In this document: positions 9,670-22,255 of the stretch, piece by piece
How the letters are laid out: every line of letters starts with the position of its first letter
Numbering within the stretch: position 1 is the stretch's first letter
Assembly (NCBI GenBank): GCA_008828725.1
Contig: MEHQ01002578.1
Span: 62,001-126,000, forward strand
DNA from: Saccharina japonica
Taxonomy: Eukaryota; Sar; Phaeophyceae; Laminariales; Laminariaceae
Reading direction: 5' to 3'
DNA: 64,000 nt
Notes under the pieces: generated by a model
Told to the model about the DNA's origin: nothing
Database searches by the model: none
What the model saw: the letters and a program-made list of their open reading frames with translations, nothing else
Program-made: the position numbers and the translations under genes

Positions 9670-10015
9670 AGCCGGTCGCCCCGGTGAGCTAGCAGGTAAC
9701 CACGAAGCCTGTTAGTGTCAAGATCGTCAGTTCGAGCCCCCCCCGAGTGCATGCTCGTACGAGGGACTTTTCCTCGCAAAAACATATTGATTAGCGGAAA
9801 GCGCGAGAGCGTGAGTTAGCAAAATTCGATGCAAATTGACGAGCGTTGGGAAGGCTGAACCCTCTGCGCGATAAAAGTCAAGGCAAGAACCGTAGTGGGG
9901 GAGGAGGGAGAGGAGCCTGCTTTATGACCCGGATCTGAGTTACGACTATAATAGGTAGGGAGGAAGACAGAAGTGCGAAGATAATACATGGGATGGAAAC
10001 AAACAAATAATTAAA
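9670..10015 (+). mobile_element. tRNA-headed SINE in intron 1
   Basis: The head is GGTGAGCTAGCAGGTAACC with B-box-like CAGTTCGAGCCC, followed by GAGTGCATGCTCGTACGAGG. The body has GGAAAGCGCGAGAGCGTGAG and TTGGGAAGGCTGAACCCTC, and the tail ATACATGGGATGGAAACAAA. Confidence 0.75.
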
Positions 10016-10024
10016 TAGTAAACC

Positions 10025-10560
10025 GAGGCGTTTCACAGTGTGGCATCAAACCGCGGTGCGGGTTCTTTGTTTGCAGAATCCTACGGTGTGGTGCGGTGCG
10101 GATCATATTTTTAGATGGTCGGTCGTACAGCAGTGCGGTGCGGCGCGGTGCGGATTCCTTCATTTAATATTGATAAGGTGCGGTGTGGTGTGCTTTAGCA
10201 CCGTACATACAATGCGGCGCGGTTCGGTAACAGCCGTAAGAAACCGCACCGTGCCCGCACCGCCGTAGTGAATTGCTTGATAAGAATGACCCTAGGGCCT
10301 GACTGCCGTTTCAGTTTGGTTTTTATTCGAGCGGTGCAGTTAGGTGCGGATTGCATTGTTTTGGAACAGTGCGGTGCGGTGCAGTGCTTTATTGTTGAGC
10401 ATCCTACGGCGTGGTTTGGTGCGGTCTTTGTTTAAGGAAAGTCAGTATTTCGGCGGGGCGTAGAGCTCCTCATCTCAGCTTCACGATAAATAATGGGGGT
10501 AAGGGCCTCCCTACCGTCCCGTGACTCTGCGGTGCGGTAAAACTGCACCGCAACTTTATA
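10025..10560. repeat. Degenerate GGTGCGG repeat block
   Basis: It holds scattered GTGCGGTGCGG, GGTGCGGCGCGG and inverted CCGCACCG units, with the same core as the hAT-like element at 1701-3065 but no clear CAGGG termini. It probably represents an eroded relative. Confidence 0.5.
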
Positions 10561-10754
10561 AACAAAACACACCTTGAAAAAAAGCCTTCGTAGTTGTATG
10601 CGGCACATAATAATAAGTGCCTTGACTAATCGCGTTTCTTTTGCGTTTTGTGTATTTCCTCTGGTGTGAGATGATTGAATTAGTTATGCCCGTTCGTCGT
10701 ATGATATAATGCACTCGGAGGATTGACGGAGTTCTTGGGGTGTATTTGGCTTCT

Positions 10755-10996
10755 GACGCATGCTACGGTAGAGGTGATGTGCACCTGCATACAGGCCATT
10801 TTCTTAGGGTGGTCAGTACCTCACCCAAAGACTGTTTTTGGATGAAACAACAGAGTGCTACCCCGAAGAACAGTCCCAATGGCTTAACGATCCAACGAAA
10901 ACTAGTGCAACACATTTTCAACCATGGAATTCCGATGATTTTGGGTCGAGGAGCCCCTGCATGCAGAACCTTGTTACCGCTATCGTAGCGTGCGTG
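10755..10996 (-). mobile_element. MITE family A, reverse orientation
   Basis: It starts GACGCATGCTACGGTAGAGG, carries GGGTGGTCAGTACCTCACCC and TGGCTTAACGATCCAACG, and ends CTATCGTAGCGTGCGTG. About 240 bp; no clear target duplication. Confidence 0.65.
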
Positions 10997-11091
10997 TACC
11001 GTTTTAGACACCTTGTTACAGCAATTGCCTAACCTGACGCCTTCCTTGCCTCTTGCCGTCCCTTTCGCCCCTTCCTTGTCTCCGGGTGTAG

Positions 11092-11352
11092 TTTGTGCCG
11101 ACGTTCGTCAAGCAGTCCAGGAGGAGGATCAAGGAGCTGACGGCCAAGCTTCGCGCCATGCCACCAGCCCTCGCCGACGACAACAAGCGGCGCAATGCCT
11201 TTCTAGTGGTCATGTCACGCGTCACGGAGCAGCTGAAAGGTTTGCTCACGAACGGGAGCAACGAGCCCGTCTGCGGCGAAGGAAAAACCAAGATGAACAT
11301 CGTGCCAGACGTCACCGCCATGTACAGGGCCTACGCCGCAGGAATTATGCAG
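11092..11352 (+). CDS. Dynamin-like GTPase, first stalk exon
   Basis: An 87-residue exon in phase 0-0 follows a strong polypyrimidine tract and TAG at 11089-11091. It begins FVPTFVKQSRRRIKEL and ends AYAAGIMQ before GTTGGT. The basic amphipathic helix and the spacing after the G domain match the bundle-signalling/stalk start of dynamins, where the chain continues '...LP.L..kl..l...L'. It contains NGSNEPVCGEGKTKMNIVPD, a loop-like insert. It should pack with the stalk helices encoded at 22787. The reading frame continues past the splice site for about 60 codons of repetitive sequence, which is intron. The 5' site GTTGGT is weaker than the others in this gene. Confidence 0.8.
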
Positions 11353-11369
11353 GTTGGTTTGTGGACTAC

Positions 11370-11540
11370 TCTATACTTGTACAGCAGTACCAAAACAAAA
11401 CGTAGCAGTATTATAGCTGAAGTATTAACAGTAGTAGTATTACATACCGGTGTATGTTTATACTTGTACAGCAGTAGTACCAAAACAAAATGCAGCAGTA
11501 GTAGCTGCTGCTGTAGTAGTACTACATACCGGTGTGTATA
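11370..11540 (+). repeat. Two-copy direct repeat of about 82 bp
   Basis: ATACTTGTACAGCAGTA..CCAAAACAAAA and ATTACATACCGGTGT occur at about 11370-11452 and again at 11457-11537. The second copy has an expanded AGCAGTAG tract. Confidence 0.65.
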
Positions 11541-11769
11541 AAAGAGGCTTTACTCCCGGACTGAACGGCCGCCGGTCGCTCGAGAGGTATTCACAGATTG
11601 CAGGTGCGTCCAAGGGTGGACGTTAGACTTTTTCCACGAGTGGATTGTACATGGTTGCGACGTGTGACGTTAGTCTGTGCTGGGGTCTACCGCACATTGA
11701 TATCGCCAAAAAACAAACTTGCTTTTACTTTTTCCAATTAGGAACCTTTGTCCACTGTGGGCTGTGTTT

Positions 11770-14145
11770 GGTAACAAACGTTAACGCTAGATTGTAGACA
11801 CAACAAACTATTGAAATTCGGGTGTTGTCCATTAATTGGAATTTGCCTAAACAAGTTATTTCAATTGAAGTATATTCATTTGAGTTGTCCCGATAATTCA
11901 TTTTGGATGCTGTCTACCAATTGGAATTGTCCAGACAAATTATTTTGGGTGCTGTCAATGAATTGGAATTGCCTGGGCAATTGTTTTGACAATTCCTATT
12001 ACAATAGTATATTGTGGCTATAATATATTATTATAATCTTTGCCATCCGACAGTGTGCAGCATGAGCTTCATCATTGATCACTAATAACATTTCCAAAAG
12101 CAGAAAACCACGGAAACACAGGAAACCTATGCGCAAAGTCTAACATCCTTTTATGTCTACTTCCCGCCCAGATGTATCTACAATACTCCACTTGTTGTCC
12201 TTGCTCTAATCGATTTCGGGTGCTGTCTATTAATTGGATTTACCCAATCAAATGATTTCGATTGAAGTTTTCTAATTGGAACTGTCCGGGCAACTTGTTT
12301 TGGGTACTGTCTACTAACTGGAATTGTGCCTACAGTTGATTCCGGGTGCTGTCTATTAATTGGAATTGCCGTGACGAAATATTTGCAATGCTATCTATTA
12401 AATGCAATTCTCCAACTCAATGATTTCGAGTGATATTTATGAATTAAAATTGTCCAACCAAATGATTTCAAGGTCAGAAAAATATACCCGAACACTTATA
12501 ATTGGAAGAGGACAAAGCCTATTGACCCAACCAACAATTTAATTTCGAAGATCAGGACAGAAACATATTGACCAAACCACGCCTATTGATAGGCAAGACC
12601 TTAAACTAATTGTTGAAACTATTTCAATTGGAAGGTCAGAGCTTAAACATTTTGATTAGGCCATTCCAATTACTAGACAAGATCGGAAACGAATTGTTAA
12701 AACAATATCCATTGGAAGGCCAGAACACAAACATATTGGCCGGACCATTCCTATTAACACAAGCATCACAAAAGCAACATCTCGACCAATTTAATTTAAA
12801 TGGACTTCCGGAAGACCTACCGCCAAAGCAATAGTCCATTGTGGGTAGGTTCCATATCCTACTGAAGTAATAGGGTATCGGAATTTCCGGAGCGAAAAAG
12901 TTGTAGGAGACAATTCCAGTTAATTAACAGAGCTCTACAACAATTGCCAAAGCAATTCCAATGATTTCCAAATAGTAGGGGGGCTACAGTATGTGTTGTT
13001 TTTGCAATTCCAATTGTAATACAGTAACATGTTAGGAATCAATTATCGGCCTCATTTTAATTAATAGACTTTTCGGTGGGTCTATTGTAGGCGCAATAGT
13101 ATATTGCGATGTCTATTGTCCGAGACTCAAGCAGGAAGGGAATGTCCAAACACTTTCCGATTGATTACTCCGCCGTAATATATGTTTTCGAGATATTAAA
13201 TTTATTGGGCATCCTCCGAAATATGTTGTCTGGCCAATTCCAAATAAAAGACTGCCTCACGAATCAATTGGCCCGGAAATTACAATCGATAGACAGCCTG
13301 GTGAATCAATTGCTTTTACATTCAAGAAATTACACTAATAATGTATAAATTCTAGTTGCAGCGTCCGGAAGCAATTGGCCGGCAACATAATACTGTCTAA
13401 GCCTGTCAAATAGATGAAATAGCCAAGACAACTATTTCGAAAGGTGCATATTAAATGGAATTGCCCGCGCAATTGATTTGGAAGGATGTCAATAAATTGG
13501 AATTGTCAGCACCATTGGTTCAGAAGGATGTCTAATGAATGAAATTGCCAGAACAATTGATTTAAAAGGGTATCTTATTGCCCGCGCAATTGATTTACGA
13601 GTAGAAGGATAGCTATTGAATGGAATTTCCAGGACAATTGGTTTAAAAGGATATCAATTAAATGTAATTGCCCGCGCAATTTATTTAGAACGATGTCAAT
13701 TGAATGGAATTGCCAGCACAGTTGATTTATACGGGTACCATTCAAATGGAATTGCCAGTACAATTGATAAGATGTCAATTGAATGGAATCGCCGGAGCAA
13801 TTATCACCGACAATATACTGGAATAGGGTATCAGCGTTACAATATAATGGGATAGTAAATTGTAATAGACTACGGGTTCAACAATGGAGTATCGTAGACA
13901 ACTGTGAATGCCAATCGCTTCGACCATTAGTAGAAATCGAATGAACAATAGGGCCTGGTAAGTGTCTTTCAATAGAAATTATCTACACGATAGAGCTCGG
14001 TGTGTTTAAATTCATTGGAATTGAGGACCACAATAGACAGCCAATTGTAACTATTTTAGGAAACTGTTAATACAGTAGCAGACAATTAACATCCTGTTTG
14101 TTGTCCAGGGTGTGACACTATACAAGAGAGCGCGAAGCCATTATA
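11770..14145. repeat. AATTGGAATTG degenerate minisatellite block
   Basis: Degenerate units of about 55-60 bp, with the pattern TGTCTATTAATTGGAATTGC..CAATTGATTT..GGGTGC, repeat in both orientations for over 2 kb. Short AT-rich open frames across it translate the repeat and are not genes. It may be the interior of a large non-autonomous element; the tract just after it is repeated at 51178. Confidence 0.6.
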
Positions 14146-14149
14146 ACCA

Positions 14150-14360
14150 ATATCATCATGTATTTTGTGCAGCTCTTACTGTAGTTCGATCATATCATTA
14201 ACATACATATACCTATCAATAATCCCTGAACACTTGACAAACTTATACCAATGATTCAGTCCCCCATATTAATGGTGTTACCGACTCCTCGCCGACGTTT
14301 GACCAGTCAGATCGGAAAGGGTGACATGTATGTGCTTTTGTCTTTGAAACTATATTCATA
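14150..14360 (+). repeat. Dispersed repeat, partner at 51178-51372
   Basis: About 200 bp shares GTGCAGCTCTTA, ACTTGCCAAACTTATACCAAT-like sequence, CAGTCCCCC, ACCGGCTCCTCGTCGACGTT-like sequence and GGGTAACATGT-like sequence with 51178-51372, in the same orientation. This is roughly 80 percent similarity by eye. The class is unknown. Confidence 0.6.
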
Positions 14361-15249
14361 TGGTTCATTAGCTTGATATCTGGGTCACGAGTTTTGCGTC
14401 TGGTTCACGCGAGACAAGTAAGTAGACTTGGTTGGGCGTATGACCTACCCGTACATGTAGAAAACTTAAATTCCCGATCGCACTACAGGCGGCGCGCGCC
14501 GTTGACATCTAACTTGGTGTGCGTGTCAAAAGGGTGGCTCCTGCTACTCCGTCTTCGCCTATATCAGTACTGTTGGAGATCTCAGAGAGGGCTCTCCTCA
14601 CACGGCATGCACTGACACGCACGTGTCGTCGGGCACACACCCGGGACGCATATATATTATATACAACAGCTACGTAGCTGGTCTGATTATTTGAAACACA
14701 CACCCGCGGTTATAATCACAGGTGGTGAAACGCTGCGCAGTTGCGTTACTTTCCCGAGAAATCGTCGCAGCGCACCACAACAAGAGATAAACATTAGGCT
14801 TGCGGCTTGTCGCACATCCGTTTCAGCCAAATAAAGGTACAGTACCTCTATTGTACCAGGCGCCCCCACGGATTGTCTTATCGTTTTCGCACGCGACCCA
14901 ACCTAGTATGGGATACCAGGTACCCCATACTACGACTTGTGTATGTATGTGATAAGCCATGGGACATCCCATCGGTATTTCGTCGTCTGATCGGACGTCT
15001 ACGCCGTTCAAGATCAAGTGTGCGTCTCCGTATAATACCACTTCGTGTTTCCGTCGGTAGATAAACTAGAGGACGACAATGGGCCGATAATTCCATTCTA
15101 TAGGGCATATTTCAAAACAATGTTATAGGCCGCTTTCACGATAAAAAGGATGCGGCGGCACCGCCTAATTCACCTCCACCATTGCCGATTCAAGCTTTGT
15201 ACTACGCGCCATTAAAATCAGCTGGATCGGTTTATCTGCAAATACCGCA
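14361..15249. other. Intron sequence without recognised features
   Basis: Several overlapping short frames lie on both strands, but none has exon-like codon use or splice sites that fit the gene. A short hairpin (TAGTATGGGATACC against GGTACCCCATACTA) lies at 14905-14935. Confidence 0.5.
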
Positions 15250-15251
15250 TA

Positions 15252-16233
15252 ACACGGAAGAAAGCACACCCCGGTGATAACGTTTTGGCATTAACAAATA
15301 TTATCACCGGGTGTGCTGCTGTGGAGGGGTGTGCTATCTAACGCATCCCCGGTGCTAAACACCATGCACGAGAGCCCTGCAGCTAGAAGGTGTGGTAACG
15401 AGAGGGTATGACCACGAAGGAGTGTGCTAATGGCAATACTGGTTGATAAGGAGAGGTGACAGACCCCGACCAGATTTAGGGGGTGTGGTAATGAGAGGGT
15501 GTGATAACGGTGTATCAATGATTGCTATGGAGTGAGTGTGAACAAACAGACCCTGGTCAGAATGCAGGGGGCATGTTAGCAAGGAGTGTGCTAACGCATG
15601 ACAAACTTTGTCCAAAACCATAATGTTGTTCTATTCTCACGTATTGCCGGTGATGGTAAGGCAAACGCTTCAAACCCGTGGATAACAGCAAAAACCCCCG
15701 CCTTGCTACGATACCGCGAAACGGTTACCGGTACAGGTACCATACAGGTACTCATTGATAAAACCCCGAAGGTCGCACCGCAAGTGCTGCAGGTGCTTCG
15801 CCGGTACCAGTAGCCAGGGCTTAGCACACGGCGGACGTAAGATACGTGATATAACGTTAGTGCCAGTACCGGTAAGCGCGCTGGTCCCAGAGAGGAACGA
15901 CATGATCGTCGTCCGAGGCGCGGCAGCAGCAGCTACAGGTGGGGTCGAAGCCGCAGACTCGCTCGGCCCACTGTGAGGGGGTGCAACAGTTGCCTCCATG
16001 CCTGGTGTCCATACCGGTGCGGGTTGATTGCGAATTGTGAAAGATATCCATCCACCAGGTGGCGTGATAATTGTGGAGTTTGACACTGTTTTCAGGCTTA
16101 CACACGTAGGGGGTGTTATCTAACGTACCCCCGGTGATAAAGTGACGGTAAAAAAACGAAGTAAGAAATATATCACCCGGTGTGCTTATGTGGGGGGGGG
16201 TGTTATCTAAGGTGGGAGTGCTTTCTTCCGTGT
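15252..16233. mobile_element. TA-flanked TIR element with CACACCCC/GGTGATAA interior
   Basis: Ends ACACGGAAGAAAGCAC and GTGCTTTCTTCCGTGT are inverted and each is bordered by TA (15250-15251 and 16234-16235), a Tc1/mariner-style duplication. The interior carries repeated GTGTGCTAACG, CCCCCGGTGATAA and TATCACCCGGTGTGC units. A GGTACC-rich repeat is nested at 15695-15900. No transposase frame is seen. Confidence 0.55.
15695..15900 (+). repeat. GGTACC-rich dispersed repeat, partner at 28706-28915
   Basis: It shares TACGATACCGCGAAACGGTT, CATTGATAAAACCCCGA, TCGCACCGCAAGTGCTGCA, ACACGGCGGACGTA and TAACGTTAGTGCCAGTACCG with 28706-28915. The GGTACC runs differ in length between copies. Confidence 0.7.
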
Positions 16234-16329
16234 TAAACGGTATGCTCGCTTCCGTAACGGCCCGAAACGTGCCCAAACTGACAATAATTTACAGTAAAAA
16301 AACTGTCTGTGAGGGAAGTACATCTCTTA

Positions 16330-17510
16330 CAATTCAAAAATCAACATTTTCGATATTCATTCTCCTCGGAAAGGCAATTCTCAATTAGGAAAATCGGCTG
16401 TTCAATGTAGATCATACGGGGTAGCCTGCCCAGGTTATGCTTGATACCTTTCGTATTGCTTGCAACATACCTTCCATGTAGTATGTTGAGGTTTGACGCC
16501 CGCTCCACAGGGCTCAGATTTCCTGCGTTCAATCTTCCGCTTAACATACTTGATATGTATTCTGCGACTTGGGAGGGAGAGCACCCCGAACGACCTATCT
16601 ACCGCAACCGCTTAAAAAGGCATTCCACAGGCCGTCTCTCTCTACTCTTGAATACCCCCTCTCTCTCTCTCTCTCTTTCCGTTAACCACTAGCCATATTC
16701 CAGCCGTAACTTCCGAGTTCGGTTCTTGAAGCGGCGTAAAGACTGGTGCTACGATAGGGGGGGTGCCCACATTTTCGCTACCGGATTTTGGTCACTCGGA
16801 CGAGGGGCTCCGAATCAAACTGAAAATTGGACCTAAACATAATTTGTTGGCGTTGTGTAACAAAACCTCCAATGGCGATGCACATAAAACAACAAAAACA
16901 AAAAGAAGTTATGAATACAACGGAGTCAAGCAGCCACTCGGCCGAGCTGCTTTGTGCAGGTGAAAAACAAGCAACTAAAAATACCCCCACCAGTCTAAAG
17001 TCCTTTCCATAACCTGCCAACGGGTGTCCTGTTCCCAATGTCACCGCCCCCCAATACCATACATATCCCGTCGTTAATATTTCTGTATAATACAATACAA
17101 AAGCTTGGACCCTATGATCAAAGAAAGGGTACTGTTGATAAGATTGGTACACGTTATTCGCCGACTTGGTTGAGTAGACTACAGCAGTAAGATAGCCAAT
17201 AGATGGTATGGTTGAGCGTGGGCCAACCAGAGAGCGTATTACAGTACGACGAAGGGAAATCATGTCGTCCAACTATGGGCATGCTGCAGCGTGGACTAAT
17301 GCAAACCACATAACCCGCAGCGCTCATTCTGGCTAATCCACCACTGTGCCGGGATCTGGCGAAACGCCATACGTTGTACCGATTATATCTAGTCGGGTAG
17401 GTGTCCACCTATGACTACGGTGAAAAACAATTGGAGTTTGTTTGCGCCAGAAATTAAAATCCCATTCTCATTGAAAAAGACAATTCTTAATTTGGGAAAT
17501 CGCGGGTTCA
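16330..17510. repeat. Two copies of an ATTCTC..TTAGGAAAATCG end sequence and enclosed repeats
   Basis: ATTCTCCTCGGAAAGGCAAT..CAATTAGGAAAATCGG at 16357-16398 recurs in degraded form at 17463-17505, inverted at 19189-19230 and direct at 22530-22575. A family-B MITE end, GACTGGTGCTACGATAGGGG, starts at 16740. A CT microsatellite lies at 16637-16677. No gene is recognised. Confidence 0.5.
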
Positions 17511-17519
17511 CCGTTACCT

Positions 17520-19180
17520 GGCAATACGAACACAGGTCTGTCCGCGCGTTGGAACTCCGTCAACTGTAGAAGAATGAGTTCAGTAACGGATACAGAATGA
17601 AAGCAACACACGTTCACACAACATACACTCAGGGCCGTTGTTATCATCGGATATGTTCATTTATGTTCCCATATTAAATTTTGTGAAATACTTTCCACAA
17701 ATATAAGTGAAAAGTTTGACAGAGAGCAAAATATCAGGAAAGTCAAATCTCACTTCAGTAATGATTTGGCTTTTGTTTTTTTTTCACAAATGTAAGAAAA
17801 ACGCTCTTCAATAACATCGGCCCTCATTCCCAGACACACCTAAAATGCACTGGGAGAAAACGTGCTGTGGTCGTAGGGGGTGCAATTTTCTCACCGAAAC
17901 GTGTCACGCTGACGGAGAGCTTCCCTAACAATTATCCAGCCATTGCATATTTCGATATTATGTGTAATGGACGATGTGACTCGTTGGATGCCTAACCTAC
18001 ATGATCTTTTTGGTAGAGGGATTGCATAGTAGGGATGTGGATTCAGCGTGTGTACCAGCTCGTAGCTGGTGTGTACGCTGTAGGCTCGCTTGCTGATGAC
18101 CAGTCAAGACACAACCAACATTTGAGGGTGAACGCTTAAGTCGCTGTTAGGCAAACTTGTATGAACGCTTCAATAGAAGAGAAGACCCCAGGCTAATGTT
18201 GATTAATGTATGTGCTCAAAAGCGAGGCTGATGATGAGCAAAATAAGCGGAGAGGGCAGTGGACCGCAAGAGCTATCAGATTGGGTTGTTGGTCGTTTTA
18301 CGGCAGTGTGAGGAGCCTCGGGAGACCTACAGTAGATGCTACTAAACACGCGTCCCCGGTATTACGAACTCCTGCATACGCACGCTCATGTTTATACATT
18401 CATGATGTGCGCCGTGCACATGTAATAGCTTAGCATGCAACCAGAGTGTTCCTCGCTCCTTTATCTACTTGTTGCATTGACGACAGAGATGTAGGAAGCT
18501 CCGACTTCGGCCCAAAGGAAGGGCTCGAGGGCTCCGACATGTTGCAGATTCTCACCCATCCACATTGTTTTTCTTGGCTCCTGAAATTGCTAAGTTGGTT
18601 GTGCCCTTTCTCCGTGGACTGTATGCATAGCGTCGGCCATTGTCTCGTTTATTTTTTTGTTGTAAACATGGCGAGGTTGGCGCTGCTTGCCTCCAATCTG
18701 GAGCTGTACTTTTGATCATCCACCTGAAGACAAAATTTAGATAACGAACACAAAATCTACGGCCCAACGTCCAGAAAACCAGGGAAAACGAAACGTCCGC
18801 CCAACACGGGCTTGATACCGGTCTGATCAGATAAGAGTCAGTGTTCTACCAGGTTCGTGGCCAGATCGCGGTACTGCACTGGTGCCTCGGGTCAATGAGC
18901 ATTGTCAATTTGAAGTGCCCCTGTGGTGGATTTCCCTTATACCGCCAGCCAGCCGGTTGAGGCAAATCCCGCCATACGGTTACAACTTTTATCTGGTATA
19001 TTTGATGGTTGCGGCAACGTTCAATTTATAATTTACAATAAAACTGGTCATATTAGCAGCAGAAGGCAACCCACGCACAACCCCTGCTGTGTGTCCTTAC
19101 ATCCCTGTTCTTGCTTGCGTGTATCACACACCATATTCATACCTTTCAACGCCTTTCGATAGACGACCACCGTAAAACAC
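17520..19180. other. Intron sequence without recognised features
   Basis: No repeat family, exon with plausible splice sites or RNA gene was recognised. Short frames on both strands lack coding character. Confidence 0.4.
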
Positions 19181-19300
19181 TTAACGGGCGATTTTCCTAA
19201 TTGAGTATTGCCTTTCCGACGAGACTGAAAAGTGAAAATATTGGCTTTTGTATTGTAAGAGGTGTATTTCCCTCACAGCAAACGATTACACTGTAAACTG

Positions 19301-22255
19301 TTCACACCTCGGATAACGTAACACTTAACGTTTTATGTTAATGTTACGCGCCAGCGGAAAAAAATCGTAACATTACGTTGCTACGATATCGAATTTCCGG
19401 ATTTTGTGATAACATAGTGTTCGTGCGTTACGATATTGGCGGGCGATCGCGTAACATTATGTTAGAGTGTTGCCTTGATCCCGTGATGACCGCAGTACAA
19501 GTGTTACGGTGTTAAGGTAGGCAGCCCATAGCGAGTAACACTATGTTAGTGTGTTACCGAAATTCCTAGTTGCCATCGTAACGCACGTTATAGGGATAAC
19601 GTACATGGTCAATGAAGCGTTAACATTATGTTACCGTGTTATCGATATCAGCCCGCAGCGAGTAACGGTATGTTAGTGTGTTAGCGGAATTCTTACTTGC
19701 TGCCGTAACACACTTTAGACGATAACGTACATACATGGTCCAATAAACGTTTACATAACACTATGTGTCAGTGTGTTAGCTGAATTACCAATATTACGTT
19801 AACATTGTGTTACCGTGTTAGCGACACCAGCCCGTAGCGAGTAACGTTTTGTTAGCATGTTGCCTTATTCTTACTTGCTACCTTGGCACACTTCAGACTG
19901 ATAACCAACGTACATGTCCAATTAAACCCTTACATAGCACTACAGTACGCGACACCAGTTAAGAATCTCTTCATTCTGACCAGGCTGGAATTCTTATGCA
20001 AGGCGGGGTGTGTCCTACACTATTTTTAATATAGAAGAGGTCATGTTCTTATTTTCGTCTGAAAATCCAGCCTTAAATTATTAATTGCCGAGTTCTTAAG
20101 TGCTTTCGCGTACTGTATGTTAGTGTGTTAGCGGAATTCCTTGTGGATATCCTAACACACGTTATAAGAGGGTTAACGTAAGTATGTATAGAGCCAATAT
20201 AACGTTGGCATTACTATATGTTACCGTAGCAGCGGCAGCAGCAGCAGTCCGTATCGAGCGACGTATTGCCAGGCCCACCCTCCTACTGATGAGGGGACGA
20301 AAAAGCTCTGCTGCTGTAAATATCCTACAGCAGTAGGAGTGGTGGCACCTATGTTACGAGAAGATCTCTTGTTGTGGACAGGTACGAATCACAAGTGCAG
20401 AGTTTTCGTCTTCAAATTATGCCGAATATCAATACCGCTTTGGGGAATCAGGAGACACACAATAATAAATGAAATACTTGTACAGAGGGTTCTAGAGTTA
20501 GACCGACAAGCCGAGCGTAAAGCGACCTATACTGATACTGTTGATGCTGTTGTTCTGCTGCTGCTGTATACTGACGATATATTTTTCTTGAAAGAAAAAT
20601 AAAGAACTCAAACGGCACGTATACATACGTGGATATTCATTCGCGTTGGTTGATCACAATCAGTATTACCCCAGCGTGATGCATTGCAGATTTGACTACT
20701 GCAGGTACTGAGGTCGCGCCTCATATCCACTACGAGTAAACTACTTAGTAACTAGGGCAGCGGCCAAAAAAAGGTATACCTCGTCCATTTGCGGCCAAAA
20801 TCAGGTACATACTTAAAACCAAGTCAAAAACGCACTCCACGTGCGCTGCCATTGGTCCAAAACTCGTTGTACCGGTTTTTGCCTCTTCAAAACCCAGGTA
20901 TACCTGATTTTGTCTACTCTGCTTGACTTTCACCTTTTTTTTGTCGTTTTTAAGCCAATCAGAGGCCCTTCATAGTTCCACCCTATGCCCCCTATACAAA
21001 TGCCGACGTACGCGGAGACCCCCTTCTCCCTTCGCACCTCGCACTACACGCCACTCGAGCGACACACACACATATCTGCCTGCATACCTCCGCCGAAATA
21101 ATACGAGATACAAGGCTCCCCTTCGGGATTGTGGTTGACTTGGAATACCAAGGGTGTCACAAAAGTTGAGAAGGGAGAATACAGCAGCAGGCGTTCGTTC
21201 CTCGTACTATTAATAGCAGCTACTCGTATACGTAGCCACCGGGCGAGCACGAAGAGCATGAAAAAACTCTACTTTGCATTGCAAGGAGCGGCAGGTTCGT
21301 GGGGTGCGTTTTACACTTGATTTTAGTATGTACCTGTTTTTGGCCCCGAACGGACCAGGTGTACCTGTTTTTGGCCGCTGCCCTAGTAACTACTACTGTG
21401 TTAATGGCATGTCAGCAAAATCTGATAGCACGGCTACATTATGTTACTCCGCGACGCCGCTTTACCCCTAACACAGGTAACACATGTTAGAGCGTGAGAA
21501 GACCCAAAGGGTAACGTAGTAACATTACGTTGCATTGACTCCGGCCCCCGCGGTAACTCAGTAACATAATGTTACGCCCGGATTGATTATTATGGTAACA
21601 CAGTAACATACTGTTACACATCAGATATTCACTGAAAGTAACACCGTAACGTAATGTTAGGCAGACCTCAGCATTTAGGCTAACATCCTAACATAGTGTT
21701 ACGTATCGGTCGGCTAAGATTGTAACGTATCTAACGCGTGTTAAATGTTACGTTATCCGACCTTAAGGCAATCAGACTGGGGGTCCGAATAACGTAGTAG
21801 TAGTGCTGGACACTATGTTAGTGTTATGTTAGTGTGTTATTTGTAACACAATGTTAACACTCATTAGAAAGGTAACACAATGTTAGTGTGTTATGTCTAA
21901 CGCTCCGTGGACAGTAACATTATCTTATCGTGTTAGTAAATCTGCAAATATCAATCTGGGAATGTTAGAGTGATAACGTACGTGTTGGTTCAGAGCCTTA
22001 CACTATGTTAAAGTGTTAGTTGAAGGACGGATCACGGTGTAACATAACGTTAAGGCGTGTGCACGCTCGTGGGTTTCCAGTTAACACTGTGTTACCGCGT
22101 TACCGTGATTGCCCCTCCAGTGTTAACACTGTGTTACCGCGTTACCGTGATTGCCCCTCCAGTGTTAACACTATGTCAGTACGTTGCCAAGTCCCTGTGT
22201 TAGGCCCCATAGCGTAGATAAGTGTTATCCGAGTGTTACGTTTTCCGAGGTGTGA
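19301..22255 (+). mobile_element. Palindrome-packed TIR transposon, copy 2 (both ends)
   Basis: It starts TTCACACCTCGGATAACGT and ends ACGTTTTCCGAGGTGTGAA, with CTG on both sides. Bases 19301-20163 are the reverse complement of copy 1 (1-1229), minus the TRIM-like insertion. From 21400 to 22250 the second half again consists of short palindromes such as GTAACACAGTAACATAATGT. The unit GTTAACACTGTGTTACCGCG is tandemly duplicated at 22079-22168. No transposase is present. A 633-bp MITE is nested at 20753-21385. Confidence 0.7.
20753..21385. mobile_element. 633-bp MITE with about 85-bp TIRs and GTAAC target duplication
   Basis: TAGGGCAGCGGCCAAAAA at the left and its inverted partner ending GCCGCTGCCCTA at 21385 continue as imperfect TIRs for about 85 bp (GGTACATACTTAAAACCAAG against CTTGATTTTAGTATGTACC). 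GTAAC flanks both sides (20748-20752 and 21386-21390). It is nested in copy 2 of the palindrome-packed element. Confidence 0.75.

Larger units (their letters stand above)
9316..11091 (+). other. Intron 1 of the dynamin-like gene
   Basis: It begins GTGAGC and ends in a long pyrimidine tract followed by GGTGTAG at 11091. It contains a SINE (9670-10015), GGTGCGG repeats (10025-10560) and a MITE-A copy (10755-10996). Confidence 0.75.

Noticed and set aside
20280..20345. Hammerhead-ribozyme-like core (CTGATGAG, GGGA, CGAAA) with flanking CTCCTA/TAGGAG and CTGCTGTA/TACAGCAG pairs.
   Set aside because: The helix pairing absorbs the CTG of the core, helix II would be a single pair, and no valid NUH cleavage triplet sits between helices III and I. 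Probably a chance hairpin.
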